64,000 bases of DNA from the NCBI RefSeq assembly GCF_001186365.1, contig NZ_LDTZ01000022.1, positions 1 through 64,000 of the forward strand, written 5' to 3'. This DNA comes from Gordonia jacobaea. GTDB taxonomy: Bacteria > Actinomycetota > Actinomycetes > Mycobacteriales > Mycobacteriaceae. Within the stretch, counting starts at the first letter, position 1. Each line of letters starts with the position of its first letter. The notes under the pieces are model-generated. The model worked only from the letters and a program-made list of their open reading frames with translations, was not told the origin of the DNA and did not search any database. Of this stretch, positions 17,118-25,656 are shown in pieces. Position numbers and translations under genes: made by a program.

Positions 17118-18851
17118 TCAGAAGCGTTCGTCGGGCTGCGGGATCGACCCCGGTGGTGCCGGCTCGTAATGACTCTGCGCCGCAGCCGGATACGGCTGCG
17201 GCGGGGTGTCGGACTCCCTGGTCGGATACCCCGGTGCGCCCGCCGGAGGCTGGTATCCAGGCGGGGGCCCCTGATACCCGGCAGGAGGCCCCTGATACCC
17301 GGCAGGAGGCGCCTGGTAGCCGGGCGGTGGCCCTTGGTACCCGGGCGGAGGCGGCTGGTAGCCGGGCGGTGGTGCTTGGTATCCGGGCGGTGGCCCTTGG
17401 TACCCGGGTGGAGGCGGCTGGTAGCCGGGCGGTGGTGCTTGGTATCCGGGCGGTGGTCCTTGGAATCCCGGGATTCCGACACCAGCGGCAGGCATGCCCG
17501 GGTTGAACGAATCAGACACTGTCGCAGCGAGTTCCAGGAACGCATTACGGGTGTCGCGATTCATCTGGTCGAGGTCTATCTGCGCACCGGTCGCGAGATG
17601 GTCGTCGAACGGGATGATCTGCACCGCCCTTGTGCGGCCGAGGAAGTGCTGCGTCAGCATGTCCAGGTCGATCGGCGCACCTCCCGGCTTCGACGCAGAG
17701 ATCACCACGACAGCTTGCTGGACGAGTCGCTGATAGCCGTGAGCGTTGAGCCAATCGAGTGTCGCTGCGGCACTTTCGGCACCGTCGACGGCCGGTGACG
17801 TGACCAGGACGATAGCGGTCGCCGAACTCAGGACCCCCTCCATCGCCGAGTGCAACAGACCGGTACCGCAGTCGGTCATGATGATGTTGTAGTAGTTCTC
17901 CAGAATTCCGATGACGTCGAGGTAGTCGTCGGCGCTGAAAGATTCCGATACTGCCGGATCACGTTCGGATGCAAGCACTTCCAGACGGCTCGCGGACTGC
18001 GACGTATGGCGCCGAACGTCGCCGTATCGGGTGACGTTCGGATCGTTCAGTAGTGAGCGCACAGTCGAACCGGTTTGCTGCGGGACACGTCGGCCGAGCG
18101 TCCCGAAGTCGGGATTCGCATCGACCGCGATCACCCGGTCGCCGCGCAGCGACGCGAACGCCGACCCGAGACCGATTGTGGTCGTGGTCTTTCCGACGCC
18201 ACCCTTGAGGGAGAGCACCGCCAGGCGGAAATCGCCGGCCATCGGCCGACGGATGCGTGCGACCATTTCGTCGAGTTGTTGCTGCGACTTGCTTTGGCCC
18301 AGATTGATCAGACCGCCCGACACGGTACTCAGTGCACGACGCCATCCGGTTCCGCGCGCCGAAAACGGTATCGCTGCCTGTTGATTCGGATTGCCGGCAC
18401 CGGGCCCTCCGGGGAATTGAGCACCCGGGTGCATTCCCGGCTGTTGCGCGCCACCCACGTAGAGGCCGCCGTACTGACCGGGCTCGGGATGGTGGGGCCA
18501 CGGGGGAGTGGGCTGCTGTGCAGGCGCATTCGGGTAGGACGTGCCGGGCGCAGTCGGGTTGGGAGCGGCTGGTGCGGGGCTCGGCTGCTGTGGTTCGAAA
18601 TGCTGATCGGGCGGGAGGTACTGCGCGACCGGCGGTGCTGGCGTCTGTGGCGTCTCGCCCGAGCGGCCCGTGTACCAGTTGACCTGCGCGGCGGGTGGCG
18701 CGAACTGCGCTTGCGGCGGTTGGGGAGCGTCTGACGGATGCTGACCCGCACCGACCGGCGCGTCGAGACGGCTTTCGTCGTCTTCGTGGCTATCGGACTT
18801 CGGCCACGATGACGGCTGTGAGCCTTCGGCGTGCGACATCTCGTTGATCAT
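17118..18851 (-). CDS. EspI-like MinD/ParA-family ATPase with Pro-rich flanks
   Basis: 577 residues in three parts. Residues 1-180 are a Pro/Gln-rich disordered region. Residues about 200-440 are a deviant-Walker ParA/MinD ATPase: SLKGGVGKTTTTIGLGSAFA, VIAVDANPDFGTLGRR, IIMTDCGTGLLHSAMEG. Residues about 450-577 are GYQxPPP repeats. The layout is that of EspI-type proteins linked to ESX/type VII secretion in mycobacteria, but no esx, ecc or PE/PPE gene lies nearby, so any secretion role is inference. An internal ATG at 18839 is an equally good start (GAGGGG lies 12 nt upstream of it). Confidence 0.8.
   Translation of the reverse strand: MINEMSHAEGSQPSSWPKSDSHEDDESRLDAPVGAGQHPSDAPQPPQAQFAPPAAQVNWYTGRSGETPQTPAPPVAQYLPPDQHFEPQQPSPAPAAPNPTAPGTSYPNAPAQQPTPPWPHHPEPGQYGGLYVGGAQQPGMHPGAQFPGGPGAGNPNQQAAIPFSARGTGWRRALSTVSGGLINLGQSKSQQQLDEMVARIRRPMAGDFRLAVLSLKGGVGKTTTTIGLGSAFASLRGDRVIAVDANPDFGTLGRRVPQQTGSTVRSLLNDPNVTRYGDVRRHTSQSASRLEVLASERDPAVSESFSADDYLDVIGILENYYNIIMTDCGTGLLHSAMEGVLSSATAIVLVTSPAVDGAESAAATLDWLNAHGYQRLVQQAVVVISASKPGGAPIDLDMLTQHFLGRTRAVQIIPFDDHLATGAQIDLDQMNRDTRNAFLELAATVSDSFNPGMPAAGVGIPGFQGPPPGYQAPPPGYQPPPPGYQGPPPGYQAPPPGYQPPPPGYQGPPPGYQAPPAGYQGPPAGYQGPPPGYQPPAGAPGYPTRESDTPPQPYPAAAQSHYEPAPPGSIPQPDERF
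17228..17475 (-). repeat. In-phase 21-bp (GYQxPPP) coding repeats, 63-bp higher-order period
   Basis: About eleven 7-residue units GYQ(A/P/G)PP(P/A) encode the C-terminal tail of the EspI-like protein. Two consecutive 63-bp blocks (order A, P, G) are nearly identical at the DNA level, so the tract can expand or contract in frame. Confidence 0.8.
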
Positions 18852-19038
18852 CCCCTCGTGCGTCCCTCGGCGGGCTCATCGCCCACCCCCTGATGCTGGT
18901 TCGACCACTGAATACTAGGGCGTCTAACAGTTGCGGTCGTGACGACGTCCTGCGACGACGCCATGTGCAGCGGGGCGGCTATCGATGGCAACGTATCGAT
19001 CGCGCCGGAGCTTTCGGATGGGGAGCTAGTTGCCGCGC

Positions 19039-19123
19039 CCCGTTTTCAGTCATTTTCGGCGGCGCTGCCTACTCCGACCTGGTCTTTTGCGGCGGAGTCG
19101 CCGTGGGAATGACTGAAAACGGG
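19039..19123. repeat. 85-bp element with perfect 16-bp inverted ends
   Basis: CCCGTTTTCAGTCATT (19039-19054) is repeated inverted as AATGACTGAAAACGGG (19108-19123), with a 53-nt centre. It contains the last ~25 codons and stop of the EamA gene. It may be a terminator for that minus-strand gene or a small non-autonomous element; no target duplication is obvious. Confidence 0.7.
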
Positions 19124-20038
19124 AGGGGGTGTGGTGTGGGCGCGTGATCGTGGGGCGGCGAGCGCTCCTGCCGCGCATCCGGCGATGACCAGCGCGGCTC
19201 CGCCGATCTCGACGTAGGTAGGTTGCTCGCCGAGGAAGAGCCACGCTGCGGTGATCCCCACGACGGGAACCAGCAGCGACATCGGCGCGACTCGGCTGGC
19301 CGGGTAGCGCTGCATCAGCGACGTCCACAGACCTGACCCGGCGATGGTCCCGAGCAGCACCACATATGCCAGCCCAGCCAGCGCGATGAGACCTGACGTG
19401 GAGCCGAGTGTGGCCATGGCGTGGAAGCCCGCGGATGGTCCATCGACAGCGAGACTCAGCAAATACAGCGGGATCGGCGGCACCACCGACATCCACAGCG
19501 TCATCCGCAGCGCATCACCGGAGTTCGGCGGCAACGCGAGGCGGTTTCCGATGTTGCCGAATGCCCAGGACAGTCCCGCCAGAACGGTGAGAAGGATCGG
19601 AACGACGATGCCGACTCCGAGCGAACTGTGGCCCGCGCGGTCGACTCCGATCAGAACGATTCCGCCAACTGCGACTGCGATTCCGACCACCTGCGCCGGC
19701 ACGAGTCGCTCCCGCAAGAACACGACGCCGAGCAGCACCGTGAACGGGGCCGACGTCTGCAGCACCAGCGACGCGAGGCCTGTCGGCATTCCGATGTTCA
19801 TCGCGAGAAAAAGGAATGCGAACTGTCCGACGCCGAATCCGAACGCGTACAACAGAAACCATTTGATCTGCATTCGCGGGAACCGCACGAACAGCACCAC
19901 CGGCACGGCCATGCCCGCGAACCGGAGTGCGGCGAAGAAGAACGGAGGGAAGTGGTTGAGGCCCAGGCGAATCGCGATGAAGTTCAAACCCCACAGCACG
20001 ACGACGGTGAGTGCCAGCATGCGGTCGCGCGTTGTCAT
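19046..20038 (-). CDS. EamA/DMT-family permease
   Basis: 330 residues from ATG 20038. About ten hydrophobic helices in two EamA halves: LALTVVVLWGLNFIAIRLGL at the start and VGITAAWLFLGEQPTYVEIG near the end, the second-half signature. Members export metabolites or amino acids, substrate unknown. The frame is open for 17 more codons upstream, but MTTRDRMLAL is the usual family start. The C-terminal ~25 residues (from VFSHSHGDSAAKDQ) lie in an 85-bp inverted-repeat element and are unlike the family, so the 3' end was probably altered by that element. Confidence 0.85.
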   Translation of the reverse strand: MTTRDRMLALTVVVLWGLNFIAIRLGLNHFPPFFFAALRFAGMAVPVVLFVRFPRMQIKWFLLYAFGFGVGQFAFLFLAMNIGMPTGLASLVLQTSAPFTVLLGVVFLRERLVPAQVVGIAVAVGGIVLIGVDRAGHSSLGVGIVVPILLTVLAGLSWAFGNIGNRLALPPNSGDALRMTLWMSVVPPIPLYLLSLAVDGPSAGFHAMATLGSTSGLIALAGLAYVVLLGTIAGSGLWTSLMQRYPASRVAPMSLLVPVVGITAAWLFLGEQPTYVEIGGAALVIAGCAAGALAAPRSRAHTTPPPVFSHSHGDSAAKDQVGVGSAAEND

Positions 20039-20166
20039 GTACTCATGTTCGAGGCTTCGGGAGTGAAGCACAATCGAAATAAAGTGCACTAAAGATGTAG
20101 GACAGCTTCATAAAATCGCCGCGCCGGCGCGCTGACGGCGTCGAAGGATCGCAGCCCACAACGCAA

Positions 20167-20203
20167 AACGCCGACGGCACCGGAAGTCGGTGCCGTCGGC
20201 GTT
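20167..20203 (-). terminator. Intrinsic terminator of the luciferase-like monooxygenase gene
   Basis: AACGCCGACGGCACCG and its perfect complement (16-bp stem, 5-nt loop) lie 31 bp after the stop; on the minus strand the stem ends in GCGTTTTGCG. Confidence 0.85.
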
Positions 20204-20234
20204 GGGTCAGAGGCGTATTGCCGCCAGCGGAGCG

Positions 20235-21257
20235 TTACCGCCAGCCGAGTGCGGGAGCGACGTCGTTGAGGATCGACTCCATCACGTGGGCGTTGTATTC
20301 GACGCCGAGCTGGTTGGGGATCGTCAGCAGCAGCGTGTCGGCGGCCGCGATGGCCTCGTCTTCGCGCAGCTCCTCGATGAGCTTGTCGGGCTCTGCGGCG
20401 TAGCTACGTCCGAACCGTGCCAGTCCGCCTTCGAGGTGACCGACCTGATCCTGGTCGTTGCGATCACGTCCGAAGTAGGCGCGGTCCATGTCGGTGGTCA
20501 GCGGGAAGATGCTGCGGCTCACTGAAACTCGTGGCTCGCGAGTGTGGCCGGCCTTCTCCCACGCGTCGCGGAAGCGCTCGATCTGCTCGGCCTGCAACTT
20601 GTGGAACGGGATGCCCGTGTCCTCGGTCAGCAGCGTCGAACTCATGAGGTTCATGCCCTTCTCGGCCGTCCACTTTGCGGTGGCCCGGCTGCCCGCGCCC
20701 CACCAGATGCGGTCGCGCAGACCCTCGGAGTAGGGCTCGATGCGAAGCATGCCCGGCGGGTGGGGGAACATCGGCCGCGGGTTCGGCTGTGCGAACTCCG
20801 CGCCCTCGATCACCTTGAGGAAGACGTCGGTGTGCTGGCGTGCCATGTCGGCGTCGGTTTCACCCTCGGCCGGGACGTACCCGAAGTACTTGTACCCGTC
20901 GATCACCTGCTCGGGGGATCCCCTGCTGATGCCGAGTTGGAGTCGACCGTCGGAGATGAGGTCGGCTGCGCCCGCGTCCTCGGCCATGTACATGGGATTT
21001 TCGTAGCGCATGTCGATCACGCCGGTGCCGATCTCGATGCTGTTGGTCTTTGCGCCAACCGCTGCGAGCAGCGGAAATGGTGAGCCGAGCTGGCGTGCGA
21101 AGTGGTGCACGCGGAAGTACGCGCCGTCTGCGCCGAGCTCTTCGGCGGCAACGGCGAGGTCGATGGATTGATGCAAGACATCTGACGCCGTCTGGGCTTG
21201 CGAACCCGGAGACGCCGACCAGTGTCCAAAGGACAGGAAGCCGATTTTCTTGGTCAT
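20235..21257 (-). CDS. LLM-class flavin-dependent (luciferase-like) monooxygenase
   Basis: 340 residues, usual for the family. TIM-barrel bacterial-luciferase-like oxidoreductase: GFLSFGHWSASPGSQAQTA at the N-terminus, LGADGAYFRVHHFARQ, IEIGTGVIDMRYENP, SDGRLQLGISRGSPEQV and GAGSRATAKWTAEKG. It uses reduced FMN or F420. The substrate is unknown. It is divergent from a LysR gene 116 bp away, which probably controls it, and ends in a strong hairpin terminator. Confidence 0.88.
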   Translation of the reverse strand: MTKKIGFLSFGHWSASPGSQAQTASDVLHQSIDLAVAAEELGADGAYFRVHHFARQLGSPFPLLAAVGAKTNSIEIGTGVIDMRYENPMYMAEDAGAADLISDGRLQLGISRGSPEQVIDGYKYFGYVPAEGETDADMARQHTDVFLKVIEGAEFAQPNPRPMFPHPPGMLRIEPYSEGLRDRIWWGAGSRATAKWTAEKGMNLMSSTLLTEDTGIPFHKLQAEQIERFRDAWEKAGHTREPRVSVSRSIFPLTTDMDRAYFGRDRNDQDQVGHLEGGLARFGRSYAAEPDKLIEELREDEAIAAADTLLLTIPNQLGVEYNAHVMESILNDVAPALGWR

Positions 21258-21361
21258 GTGATATACAACCGGACCGCGGTCCAGTTATTCCGCTCCTCGG
21301 CGGCGTAGGTCGGTCGCGGCGCGACCGTTAAGCAGATAGACCCCGAGGTGAAGCGTCGTCG

Positions 21362-21367
21362 TAGCAT
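21362..21367 (+). promoter_or_regulatory. -10 box TAGCAT inside a GAAGCG/CGCTTC inverted repeat
   Basis: TAGCAT is 6 nt before ATG 21374. GAAGCG at 21350-21355 and CGCTTC at 21368-21373 bracket it, a possible autorepression site. Confidence 0.45.
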
Positions 21368-21373
21368 CGCTTC

Positions 21374-22258
21374 ATGGATGTCAAGCGCCTGCGGCTGCTC
21401 AGGGAGTTCGCCGACCGCGGTTCCGTGGGAGCGGTCGCCGACGCGATGCACATGACGCCGTCGGCCGTCTCGCAGCAGTTCAAGGTGCTCACCAAGGAGG
21501 CGGGCGTCGAACTGCTCGAGGCCGACGGTCGGCGGGTGCGACTGACTTCGGCGGGGCAGGCTCTCGTGCTGCGCGCCGACGAGGTGATCGCTGCGGTCGA
21601 GCGAGCGCAGGAGGAGATGGCCGCGTACCGCTCGGGTCGATCGCGGGTCCGGCTCGCGATGTTCCCGTCTGGCGCGACACTCCTTTTGCCGACCGTCCTC
21701 GACCGTGCCGCCTCCGATGCGATCGAGATCGACGCGTCGCACCTCGACGTCGGCTACCCCGACGCTCCGCCCGCTCTCGCCGACTTCGACGTCGTGGTGA
21801 CACACCGAGACGAGCGCACGCCACCCGTCAGTTCGCCGCGTGTGCGCGTCACCGAGCTGATGCGCGAGCCGCTCGACGTCGTCGTATCGCGCAACTCGTC
21901 TCTTGCAGAGCGTGATTCGGTCGCGGTCACCGAGCTTGCGGACCATGACTGGATCAGCGTCGAGGGCGGCTTTCCTGTCGACGATGTACTGCTGTCGATC
22001 TCGGCCATCACAGGCGTTGCGCCGAGAGTCACGCAGCGAATGCTCGACTTCACGACCATCGAGGCACTCGTCGCGGCTGGTCACGGAATTGCCTTGATGC
22101 CGCGTCACGCATCACGCCATCCGGGAGTGAAACCACTTGAATTGCAGGGTGTTCGGGCAGCGCGCGTGTACGAGGCGCTGACCAGGCCGCGACCGCGTCG
22201 CGCGGTGACATCGGTAGTCGACGCCCTCGCTGCCGCGGCCGCTCGGTACGGCGCCTGA
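21374..22258 (+). CDS. LysR-family transcriptional regulator
   Basis: 294 residues. N-terminal winged helix-turn-helix MKRL-type start with FADRGSVGAVADAMHMTPSAVSQQ (about 12-36), then the linker helix and a periplasmic-binding-like effector domain. It is divergent from the luciferase-like monooxygenase gene and most likely regulates it. The -10 box overlapping a short inverted repeat suggests autoregulation. The inducer is unknown. Confidence 0.88.
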   Translation: MDVKRLRLLREFADRGSVGAVADAMHMTPSAVSQQFKVLTKEAGVELLEADGRRVRLTSAGQALVLRADEVIAAVERAQEEMAAYRSGRSRVRLAMFPSGATLLLPTVLDRAASDAIEIDASHLDVGYPDAPPALADFDVVVTHRDERTPPVSSPRVRVTELMREPLDVVVSRNSSLAERDSVAVTELADHDWISVEGGFPVDDVLLSISAITGVAPRVTQRMLDFTTIEALVAAGHGIALMPRHASRHPGVKPLELQGVRAARVYEALTRPRPRRAVTSVVDALAAAAARYGA

Positions 22259-22263
22259 GCGCA

Positions 22264-23517
22264 TTACGCCGAACGTCGACGCCGCGGAAGCGCCGCCAGC
22301 AGAACCCCTGCGGCAGTAAGAGTTCCGACGTACGCCGCGACCCCCGCCCAGCCGAATGCCGAGTACGTCAGACCGCCGAGCGCACCCACCACGGAGCTGC
22401 CGAGGTAGTAGTGGAAGAGATACAACGACGACGCCTCGGCGCGATGCTCGGTCGCCCGTGCGGACACCCAGCCGCTCGCCACCGAGTGCGCGGCGAAAAA
22501 GCCTGCGGTGAAGAGGAATAGCCCGACGATCACCGACCACAGATGGTCCGGAATCGTGATCAACAATCCCACGAGCATGATCGACGTCGCAGTCACGAGA
22601 ACCCGGCGTCGACCAAGCCGGTCGGCCAGCCTGCCACCCCACGCCGACGACACCGTGCCCGCCAGGTACATGAAGAAGATTGCTGCCACGATTCCCGCCG
22701 GCAGCCCGAAAGGACCACCCAGAAGCCGATATCCGATGAAGTTGTAGACGGTGACAAAGCCACCCATCAGCACGAAGGCCAGGGCGAAGAGCGACAGCAG
22801 GCCCGGATCACGAAGGTGCGCAACCAGATTGCGTCCGGTCGTGCGTAGGGAGACAGGCTGCGGAGTGAAGAACTGTGAGCCGGGAACCATGCGCCAGAAC
22901 GCAATCGCGAATGCCAGAGACACCAGCGCGGCAATCTCGAGTGCCCACTGCCAGGACACAAAGTCGACAGCAAAGCCCGGAATGAGCCGCCCGACGAGAC
23001 CGCCGATCGTCGTGCCCGCGACGTAGCGGCCCATCGCACCGCCGAGCGACATGCCGTCGACCTCTTCGGCGAGATACGCCATGGCGACGGCGGGCACGCC
23101 CGCACAGAGCAGTCCCTGCAGGGCGCGGCCGGCCAGGAGCAACTCGATCGACGGCGCCCACGGAAGCAGTAGTCCGATGACCGAGGCGGCAACCGCGGAC
23201 CCGACCATGAGGCGCACCCGGCCATACCGCTCCGACAGCGCGCTCGCCGGGATGATTGCGACGGCGAGCAGGCCGGTCGTGAGCGAGACCGCCAGAGCCG
23301 ACGTCGTCGGCGAGACGTCGAAGTGTGACGACAGTTGGGGCAACAGACCCTGCACGTAGTACAGCGCCATGAACGTCGTCATCCCGGCCGCGAACAGCGA
23401 GAGTGTGGCACGCCGATACCCGGGCGAGCCGGGTAAGTGTTTGACGGGTGCGCGGTCGGTGGTCACTGGGAGGACGGTTGCTGTCACTCCATCGAGTCTG
23501 AGCCGCGCAGTGGTCAT
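22264..23517 (-). CDS. MFS transporter (YnfM/drug-efflux type)
   Basis: About 417 residues from ATG 23517, with 12 predicted membrane helices; the loop 2-3 motif is SALSERYGRVRLMVG. The first ~35 residues before YRRATLSLFAAGMTTFMALY are poorly conserved, and GTG 23488 is an alternative start. MFS proteins of this kind are proton-driven exporters. It is divergent from a LysR gene with a palindrome in the shared 63-bp gap, the usual arrangement of a LysR-controlled efflux gene. Its 3' end faces the other LysR gene with only 5 bp between. Confidence 0.87.
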   Translation of the reverse strand: MTTARLRLDGVTATVLPVTTDRAPVKHLPGSPGYRRATLSLFAAGMTTFMALYYVQGLLPQLSSHFDVSPTTSALAVSLTTGLLAVAIIPASALSERYGRVRLMVGSAVAASVIGLLLPWAPSIELLLAGRALQGLLCAGVPAVAMAYLAEEVDGMSLGGAMGRYVAGTTIGGLVGRLIPGFAVDFVSWQWALEIAALVSLAFAIAFWRMVPGSQFFTPQPVSLRTTGRNLVAHLRDPGLLSLFALAFVLMGGFVTVYNFIGYRLLGGPFGLPAGIVAAIFFMYLAGTVSSAWGGRLADRLGRRRVLVTATSIMLVGLLITIPDHLWSVIVGLFLFTAGFFAAHSVASGWVSARATEHRAEASSLYLFHYYLGSSVVGALGGLTYSAFGWAGVAAYVGTLTAAGVLLAALPRRRRSA

Positions 23518-23545
23518 TAGGAAATGAATGTTTGACCACTGAGTC

Positions 23546-23559
23546 ATTCAATAATGAAT
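23546..23559. promoter_or_regulatory. LysR-type palindrome ATTCA-N4-TGAAT
   Basis: ATTCAATAATGAAT lies in the divergent gap between the MFS and LysR genes, just upstream of the LysR -10 box; a related ATGAAT sequence occurs at about 23524. Confidence 0.5.
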
Positions 23560-23568
23560 AACCACAGC

Positions 23569-23574
23569 TAGAAT
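23569..23574 (+). promoter_or_regulatory. -10 box TAGAAT for the second LysR gene
   Basis: TAGAAT is 6 nt before ATG 23581, leaderless type. Confidence 0.5.
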
Positions 23575-23580
23575 GGCCAG

Positions 23581-24456
23581 ATGTACGACGACCTGCGGTG
23601 GTTCATCGCCATCGCCGAGGCAGAGAACCTGACCGCGGCCGCCGACCGGGTCCACTCGTCGCAGCCGACGCTCTCGCGCTTCCTGGGCCGTCTTGAACGC
23701 GACCTCGGGGTGCCGCTCTTCGACCGCGATGGTCGACGCCTCGTGCTGAACCGGTTCGGACGTGCCTACCTCGACAGGGCGCGTCGCGCGGCGTCGCAAT
23801 TGGAAGCCGGACGTCGGGAGATCGAGGAGATGCGCGCTCCAGCCCGCGGTGCGGTGCGGTTGGCGTTCCTGCATTCGTTCGGACTGGGGTTGGTGCCCGA
23901 CCTCATCAGCCGGTTCCGGGTGGAGAACCCATCGGCACGTTTCACGCTGACCCAAGACGCGGCGGCAACCGTCGTCGGGCATGTGGTCGACGGCGACGCC
24001 GACCTCGCGATCGTCGCGCCCCGCCCGATGCGTACCGACATGGCGTGGGCGCGCGTCGCCGAACAAGAACTCGCGCTCGTGGTACCCCGTGATCACCGCT
24101 TCTCGGGCCGGGAGACGATCGGCATCGCCGAGGCCGCAGACGAGGAATTCATCGTGATGCAACACGGCTACGGCATGCGACGGATCTTCGACGAGATCTG
24201 CGCCGCACACGATCTCACGCCCGCGATTGCCTTCGAATCGTCGGAGCTCGCGACGGTGTCCGGCCTCGTCGCCGCAGGGCTCGGCGTCGGACTGGTGCCG
24301 GTCGAGGAGTCGGCGCGCCATCCCGGCGTCGAACTCGTCCCGCTCGCGGGTGAAACGCGCGAGATCGGGCTGACGTGGTTTCGCGGTCGGCCATTGAGCG
24401 ACGTCGCGTCGCGCTTTCGGGACTTCGTCCTCGCGGGGAGCACGTCCGACGGATGA
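23581..24456 (+). CDS. LysR-family transcriptional regulator
   Basis: 291 residues. Helix-turn-helix in AIAEAENLTAAADRVHSSQP followed by TLSRFLGRLERDLG, with the typical GVPLFDRDGRRLVLNRFG. The effector-binding domain includes GLGVGLVPVEES. Divergent from the MFS exporter, which it probably regulates through ATTCA-N4-TGAAT at 23546-23559. Leaderless start behind TAGAAT. It ends just before the first palindrome of the AbiEi-like element. Confidence 0.9.
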   Translation: MYDDLRWFIAIAEAENLTAAADRVHSSQPTLSRFLGRLERDLGVPLFDRDGRRLVLNRFGRAYLDRARRAASQLEAGRREIEEMRAPARGAVRLAFLHSFGLGLVPDLISRFRVENPSARFTLTQDAAATVVGHVVDGDADLAIVAPRPMRTDMAWARVAEQELALVVPRDHRFSGRETIGIAEAADEEFIVMQHGYGMRRIFDEICAAHDLTPAIAFESSELATVSGLVAAGLGVGLVPVEESARHPGVELVPLAGETREIGLTWFRGRPLSDVASRFRDFVLAGSTSDG

Positions 24457-24478
24457 ATCGCGCTGCCGTGCGGGCTCC

Positions 24479-24538
24479 CGCTCACCCGTTTCCCTCCCGC
24501 TTATTGAAATCAATAAGCGGGAAGTAAGCCGGTGAGCG
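24479..24538. repeat. 60-bp palindrome, left copy
   Basis: Arms 24479-24507 and 24510-24538 pair at 25 of 29 positions around a central AA; the inner stem GCTTATTGA/TCAATAAGC is perfect. The right copy at 25579-25638 has the same layout. The stop codon and last ~18 codons of the AbiEi-like gene lie in it. Confidence 0.9.
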
Positions 24539-25510
24539 CGAACCGTGGTGGGGCGGGATGATCTCGTAGGTGACGAGCCATGGGCGCAGCAGGTCGGCGA
24601 GCAGACGTCGCTCGAGAGTGGCCCAAATCCAGCGGACCACCATGGTGTCGAGGCCGCGGAGTTCGTCCTCGCGCAGCTTCTCCCGGACCACCGCGTCCTC
24701 GGGCGACTCGCCTTCGCGGAGCAGACGGCCGTACTTGGCCAGACCGTCGAACTCGCCGATCAGCTTGCCGTCCCAATCGAAGTCCGTCTCGTACGTGCCG
24801 GACGGGCAGACGAAGCGGTGCTGCTGACGCGGTACAGGCAGGTCCGCCTCGTACATCTGTGCGCTGCTCCATGATTCGCCGACGCTCTGGGAGAGGCCGT
24901 TCGCGAGGGGAAGTGCCCGCCGAGCGTGTTGCGCACCGCGTCGACGTCGAGAGCCCAGGATCTCCGACATCTTCGCCCGGTCGGCGCCCAATGCCAGAGC
25001 CGCCTCGAGGACGGTCAGTGCCTGCGCGAAGTCGCCGCTCGACGCGACGTCGACCGCTGTTCGCTCGATAGACGTGACCCGGATGCCGTCGACCTCGGTG
25101 ACCTCGTCGTCGCTGAGCGGCGCCCCGTGAAGGTGGCGCAGGCTGCGGACGGATCCTCCCGATCTGCGGCCGGTCGTCATGTGAACGTGCGAGAGGTTCG
25201 GTTTGAGCATGCGCAGCCCATGCATCGTCGCCGCCGACACATGACTGAGCACGTGCGGCGTGTCGCCGCTCAACTCCGACGTGACGACTGCGATCGAGGT
25301 GAGCCGGTGCAACGCTTGGGCACCGGCATGGCCGTCGAATTGTGTTGTGCGCGGGACCAATACACCGGGTACCAGCCTGATCAGCTTGCCACGATCGACT
25401 GCGGCGCAGAGCTCGTTGTCGCTGAACGCCGCTGTCTTCGCGGCGCCGCGTCGGATCAGGCCGAACTCGTCGAGCGGGTAGCCGGGGAGACCGAGAGTGG
25501 AGTCCGTCAT
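24482..25510 (-). CDS. AbiEi-like winged-helix plus DUF559 (Vsr-like) nuclease-fold protein
   Basis: 342 residues from ATG 25510 (the frame continues 25 codons upstream into the right palindrome). The N-terminal ~80 residues resemble the AbiEi antitoxin winged helix (GLIRRGAAKTAAFSDNELCA, KLIRLVPGVLVPR). The C-terminal ~110 resemble DUF559, a restriction-endonuclease-like fold: YETDFDWDGKLIGEFDGLAK, then REKLREDELRGLDTMVVRWIW. The D-x-D...GEFDG residues could be a PD-(D/E)xK-type site. No AbiEii-type nucleotidyltransferase toxin is adjacent, so this is not a standard AbiE pair. The C-terminal end is encoded by the left palindrome. Such proteins are common in actinobacteria but have no established function. 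Confidence 0.75.
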   Translation of the reverse strand: MTDSTLGLPGYPLDEFGLIRRGAAKTAAFSDNELCAAVDRGKLIRLVPGVLVPRTTQFDGHAGAQALHRLTSIAVVTSELSGDTPHVLSHVSAATMHGLRMLKPNLSHVHMTTGRRSGGSVRSLRHLHGAPLSDDEVTEVDGIRVTSIERTAVDVASSGDFAQALTVLEAALALGADRAKMSEILGSRRRRGAQHARRALPLANGLSQSVGESWSSAQMYEADLPVPRQQHRFVCPSGTYETDFDWDGKLIGEFDGLAKYGRLLREGESPEDAVVREKLREDELRGLDTMVVRWIWATLERRLLADLLRPWLVTYEIIPPHHGSRSPAYFPLIDFNKREGNG

Positions 25511-25578
25511 GCAGCTTCGACGCCGCGCCGGGCCGCGCGGTTCCACTCCGCACCGATTCAGATCGACGTCGACCTTCT

Positions 25579-25638
25579 CGCTCACCCATTTCCCTCGCGC
25601 TTATTGAATTCAATAAGCCGCAAGGAAATCGGTGAGCG
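25579..25638. repeat. 60-bp palindrome, right copy
   Basis: Arms 25579-25607 and 25610-25638 pair at 24 of 29 positions; the core CTTATTGAATTCAATAAG is shared with the left copy apart from the centre. It sits 69 bp upstream of the AbiEi-like ATG. Confidence 0.9.
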
Positions 25639-25656
25639 GGAGGCACGCTCACGGGG

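Larger units (their letters stand above)
24479..25638. mobile_element. Putative single-gene element bounded by two homologous palindromes
   Basis: A 1160-bp unit: two 60-bp palindromes exactly 1100 bp apart enclose one AbiEi-like/DUF559-like gene and nothing else. No transposase or terminal target duplication was found. Calling it mobile is inference from the bracketing alone. Confidence 0.5.
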
